Assembly (NCBI GenBank): GCA_937941765.1
Contig: CALDGQ010000010.1
Location: 1-64,000 of the forward strand
Direction of reading: 5' to 3'
DNA: 64,000 bases
Origin: an uncultured Saprospiraceae bacterium
GTDB lineage: Bacteria > Bacteroidota > Bacteroidia > Chitinophagales > Saprospiraceae
Positions 61,319-64,000 of the stretch are shown one piece after another (positions within the stretch are counted from its first letter, which is position 1; every line of letters begins with the position of its first letter). The notes beneath the pieces are model-generated. The model was not told the DNA's origin. It saw only the letters and a list, made by a program, of their open reading frames with translations, and did not search any database. The position numbers and the translations under genes are program-made.

Positions 61319-62227
61319 AGAAGAAATCCGATCTGGATAATCCGTAATAATCCCATCCACTCCATATCGAATCAACGTCTCCATTCTTTCCACTTTATTG
61401 ACGGTCCAAGGAATTACACGCATATCCATTTCATGACATTTCTTGATTACTTTCTTAGTTAACAACTTGTGGTCAGGGCTGTAAAGATCCGGTTTGAAAC
61501 CTAAATTTTTAATGTGTTTGTCGACATCTGGTCCATCAATAAATTCAACTAGCATAGCGATTTCCATGTCAGGATCTTGCTTTTTTATTTCTCTTAACAA
61601 ATCGAAATCGAAGGCTTGTAAATTAGTGCGTTTCTTGATTTTCAAGTCGGTCAATTCTTGTAGCATAATTTCAACAAACTCCTTAGGGTAAGGGGTTGCA
61701 ATACCATAATATTGCGCATAACTTTTCATTTCAATATTGAAATTCGGTTTTGGCAATTTATTTTTTCGGCAATGTTTATCCACTGCTTTTACCATATCTT
61801 TGAAAGAAGGTTTGTAAACAGGTTCTGGTATTTGATTAGGGAATTTCTTGTGTCCTCGAATTCCGCAATCATATTGTTTAATTTCTTTGTAATCCATCTC
61901 ATAGACAATCAAAGTTTTCTCTTCTTTTTTGGTAACAGGTTCCCCATTCGGTTTGGTGGAAATGACGTGAGAGAAATAAGGTTCGTGAGAAACAATGATT
62001 TTTTTATCTTTTGAAACGACTACATCCAACTCCAAGGTATGGACATTATATTCTAATGCTTTTATAAATGCGGGAATCGTATTTTCAGGTGCTAATCCAC
62101 GAGCTCCTCGATGTCCTTGCCAGCTAAATATTTTCGATGAGTTTTTCATGTTAGTTGTTATTTTTCGATTACAGGAAGTGCTTAGTAAGATTGTTGTTGT
62201 TAAAATGATGAATGACAAGTCTCTCAT
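61307..62227 (-). CDS. Glycerophosphodiester phosphodiesterase
   Basis: A 306-residue enzyme. An N-terminal signal with a cysteine (LLSTSCNRK, lipoprotein-like) leads to the GDPD domain: WQGHRGARGLAPENTIPAFI (about 35-54, His pair and Glu), LELDVVVSKDKKIIVSHEP (Asp/Glu and His, about 64-82), and FNIEMKSYA in the middle. It hydrolyses glycerophosphodiesters to glycerol-3-phosphate and an alcohol. A TIM-barrel protein of normal length. It may be a lipoprotein of the periplasm. Confidence 0.93.
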   Translation of the reverse strand: MRDLSFIILTTTILLSTSCNRKITTNMKNSSKIFSWQGHRGARGLAPENTIPAFIKALEYNVHTLELDVVVSKDKKIIVSHEPYFSHVISTKPNGEPVTKKEEKTLIVYEMDYKEIKQYDCGIRGHKKFPNQIPEPVYKPSFKDMVKAVDKHCRKNKLPKPNFNIEMKSYAQYYGIATPYPKEFVEIMLQELTDLKIKKRTNLQAFDFDLLREIKKQDPDMEIAMLVEFIDGPDVDKHIKNLGFKPDLYSPDHKLLTKKVIKKCHEMDMRVIPWTVNKVERMETLIRYGVDGIITDYPDRISSVKN

Positions 62228-62240
62228 AATATTAATTTAG

Positions 62241-62298
62241 GTTGTCCACGAGCTCCATTTCGAAATTCGATATTCTGCGGTTCGATATTCTGCGGTTC
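62241..62298. repeat. R4 intergenic repeat with tandem 15-mers, copy 2
   Basis: GTTGTCCACGAGCTCCATTT then two copies of CGATATTCTGCGGTT (62268-62282 and 62283-62297). It lies 10 bases past the stop codon of the next minus-strand gene (62309). Compared with 16173-16228 the first base of each 15-mer is C instead of G, in both tandem units. Confidence 0.88.
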
Positions 62299-62308
62299 AA
62301 AATAGGTT

Positions 62309-63076
62309 TCAATACGTCGATTTACCACGAACCCGACTCCAAACCGCCCTAACAACAATCCCGATATGATTAAAAAAATTCCCAACAGCACCATAATGTT
62401 TGCTCAACACTTTATAACGATCGGTCAAAGCCCGTTGATGTTGTTGGCGAGAAGTCCCACCAATCAAAAAATTAGCAAGTACTTCATTTGTGTTCGTATT
62501 TTTTCGACTCTTTTTTAAACATTCAATGACCCAATCAATATCCGCACTTAAATTATCCATCATGTATTTCGGGGCAATAGATTTTCTCGGCAAAAAAGCT
62601 TGATGGCTCACGACCATTCCTTTTTTCAAACTTTTCCAATCCAATTGCGCTGGCAATTGCTGAGTTGTAATTTCACTCCGAGTACCAAGATCAGCTCGGG
62701 TATCATCAACCATCATCACTTCACCGAAAAGTATGTCCGTATCTGATTCCATCTGCAACGCCATTTTTTCCACTGTATCAAAATCTCGAATTGTATCGCC
62801 ACAATTCATAAACCATACAAAATCGCCAGTAGCCATCCGCAACCCTTTGTTCATCGCATCGTAAATTCCTTTATCCGGTTCTGTGATCCATCGGTCCAGA
62901 TCCTCATCGTATTGCTTAATGATAGCTAGCGTTCCATCAGTCGATCCACCATCCACAATAATGTATTGAATATCAGGATAGGTTTGTTCGATCACACTTT
63001 TGATAGTGGGTTCCAAAAGCGTGGCGCCATTGTAGACTACTGTTATGATACTAAAAACTGGATTTCCTGTTGACAT
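62309..63076 (-). CDS. Glycosyltransferase family 2 (WcaA-type)
   Basis: A 255-residue GT-A glycosyltransferase. SIITVVYNGATLLEPTIKSV at 9-28, IIVDGGSTDGTLAIIKQYDE at about 39-58, the donor-site KGIYDAMNKGLRMATGDFVW (about 69-88) with FMNCGDT, then a helical C-terminus (HQRALTDRYKVLSKHYGAVG). Such enzymes build surface polysaccharides. No other polysaccharide gene is adjacent. The stop codon is 10 bases before the R4 repeat. Confidence 0.9.
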   Translation of the reverse strand: MSTGNPVFSIITVVYNGATLLEPTIKSVIEQTYPDIQYIIVDGGSTDGTLAIIKQYDEDLDRWITEPDKGIYDAMNKGLRMATGDFVWFMNCGDTIRDFDTVEKMALQMESDTDILFGEVMMVDDTRADLGTRSEITTQQLPAQLDWKSLKKGMVVSHQAFLPRKSIAPKYMMDNLSADIDWVIECLKKSRKNTNTNEVLANFLIGGTSRQQHQRALTDRYKVLSKHYGAVGNFFNHIGIVVRAVWSRVRGKSTY

Positions 63077-63224
63077 TTAGGTGTTTGTATGTTTGCAAAT
63101 GTATGGTTTTAGCTTCAAAAATGGGAAAAAATAGGTACCTTTGGCACCTTCATTAAACAGGTTTTATATACCTGAGAATCAATTAGAGAGATATATAAAA
63201 TATTTATCAAATTTTAGCATTTCT

Positions 63225-64000
63225 ATGGATAACTCCCTTTTAAAAAACCTGCTTCCTCACATTGGTGCTTATGTCATCATGCTTTTATTGACCTTTCTGT
63301 TTTTCAAACCATACGTTTTCGACGGAAAAGTACTGAAACAAAGTGATAATATTCGTGCCCGTGCCATGCAAACGGAGATGAACAAAGTGAAAAAAGAAAC
63401 TGGTGTCTTGCCTTTGTGGACCAATTCGATGTTCGGAGGAATGCCGACTTTTCAAATCAAAAATCCGTCTAGAGGAAATTATGCAGGACATGTATTATCT
63501 ACCATGTTATTAAGACAAAGTATGACGAAGCCACATGTAGTTATTTTGTTGGCAATGTCTCTTTGTTATCTCTTCTTAATTACCCTCAAAGTCGATTGGC
63601 GAATCGCCATAATGGGCTCGGTAGCATTTGGACTATCGAGTTATTATATGGATCTCGCAGATGAAGGACACTCAACAAAGATGGCAGCATTAGCATGTGT
63701 GCCTGGAGTGTTTGCAGGAGCAGTGTTGGCATATCGAGGAAAATATCTGTTGGGAGGTGGATTGTTTGGGCTGTTTTTAGCCTGTAATATCGTTGCCAAT
63801 CACTTACAGATTACTTTTTATATGTTTTTATTGTTGTTAATTCTTGGGTTGGTAAAATTAATATATGCTGCCAAAGAAGGAGCCATTCCATTATTTGCAA
63901 AAGCATCTGGTGTACTTGTCTTAGCAGGCGCATTAGCAATGTTAAGTAATTCAACCAACTTAGCAACTACATGGGAATATTCTAAAGAAACCATAAGAGG
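63225..64000 (+). CDS. YfhO-like polytopic membrane protein (partial)
   Basis: Starts at ATG 63225 (MDNSLLKNLLPHIGAYVIML) and runs off the right edge after about 258 codons. It has at least six hydrophobic helices and a periplasmic loop with LPLWTNSMFGGMPTFQIKN, the pattern of the YfhO family near the N-terminus. YfhO proteins are GT-C-like membrane proteins of poorly known role, in some bacteria tied to lipoteichoic acid glycosylation. The gene is divergent from the glycosyltransferase at 62309. Confidence 0.8.
   Translation, partial: MDNSLLKNLLPHIGAYVIMLLLTFLFFKPYVFDGKVLKQSDNIRARAMQTEMNKVKKETGVLPLWTNSMFGGMPTFQIKNPSRGNYAGHVLSTMLLRQSMTKPHVVILLAMSLCYLFLITLKVDWRIAIMGSVAFGLSSYYMDLADEGHSTKMAALACVPGVFAGAVLAYRGKYLLGGGLFGLFLACNIVANHLQITFYMFLLLLILGLVKLIYAAKEGAIPLFAKASGVLVLAGALAMLSNSTNLATTWEYSKETIR

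Overview
The window looks like chromosomal DNA from a member of the Bacteroidota, most probably of the Saprospiraceae/Saprospiria type. It is AT-rich. It carries type IX secretion C-terminal sorting domains (two proteins ending in PNP...YLLxL/KI modules), a giant protein of SprB-type repeats, a CarboxypepD_reg/TonB-dependent receptor, a BlaI/M56 pair, an ECF sigma factor beside a membrane protein, and DUF1573 and DUF2452 proteins. Shine-Dalgarno sequences are almost absent, and a few promoters show the Bacteroidota -7 motif TAnnTTTG. The genus assignment is inference.

Layout. 1-5757: a type I restriction-modification island, transcribed leftward as SPOR-domain envelope protein, single-TM protein, hsdM, hsdS and a cut-off gene, with a divergent RhuM-family gene. 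hsdR is not in the window. 5872-10675: a TerC-like membrane protein, a compact SAM-clan riboswitch-like element lying between two long inverted repeats, a metallophosphatase, and two exported proteins of unknown role. 10757-16078: a TPR/alpha-beta hydrolase, then a BlaI-type repressor and an M56 sensor protease fused to ankyrin repeats, with two perfect operator palindromes, then a small membrane protein. 16233-24969: gpsA, a HAD hydrolase, and a form II (AYRGAGR) molybdenum hydroxylase cluster (coxG-S-L-M plus MoxR ATPase and CoxE). 25173-29920: a VWA protein, an acyl-CoA ligase, tRNA-Val(GAC) with a duplicated 5' half, an XRE regulator flanked by imperfect direct repeats, and a patatin. 29993-37872: a T9SS cargo protein, an amidase, signal peptidase I, and small envelope or cytosolic proteins. 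38156-51932: an exonuclease, rpe, a TonB-dependent receptor, a 2284-residue M43 protease/SprB-repeat T9SS protein coupled to a CvfB-like S1 protein, an EEP hydrolase and an AhpD-like protein. 52287-64000: an ECF sigma factor with a membrane partner, an outer-membrane barrel with an apparent frameshift in its signal peptide, glycosyltransferases, a GH3/beta-lactamase fusion with a degenerate GH3 part, a Crp-like regulator, a sterol desaturase-like hydroxylase, a glycerophosphodiesterase and a partial YfhO-like protein.

A strong background signal is a set of dispersed, mostly palindromic intergenic repeat families (called R1-R6 here). Several copies sit within a few bases of a stop codon, and one R1 copy supplies the last codons of a gene. 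The observations I rate most worth checking are the minimal SAM-clan aptamer at 6876-6941, the restriction-modification operon led by envelope proteins, the XRE cassette between direct repeats, the tRNA half-duplication, the ankyrin-tailed M56 sensor, and the two-module higher-order repeat of the giant protein.
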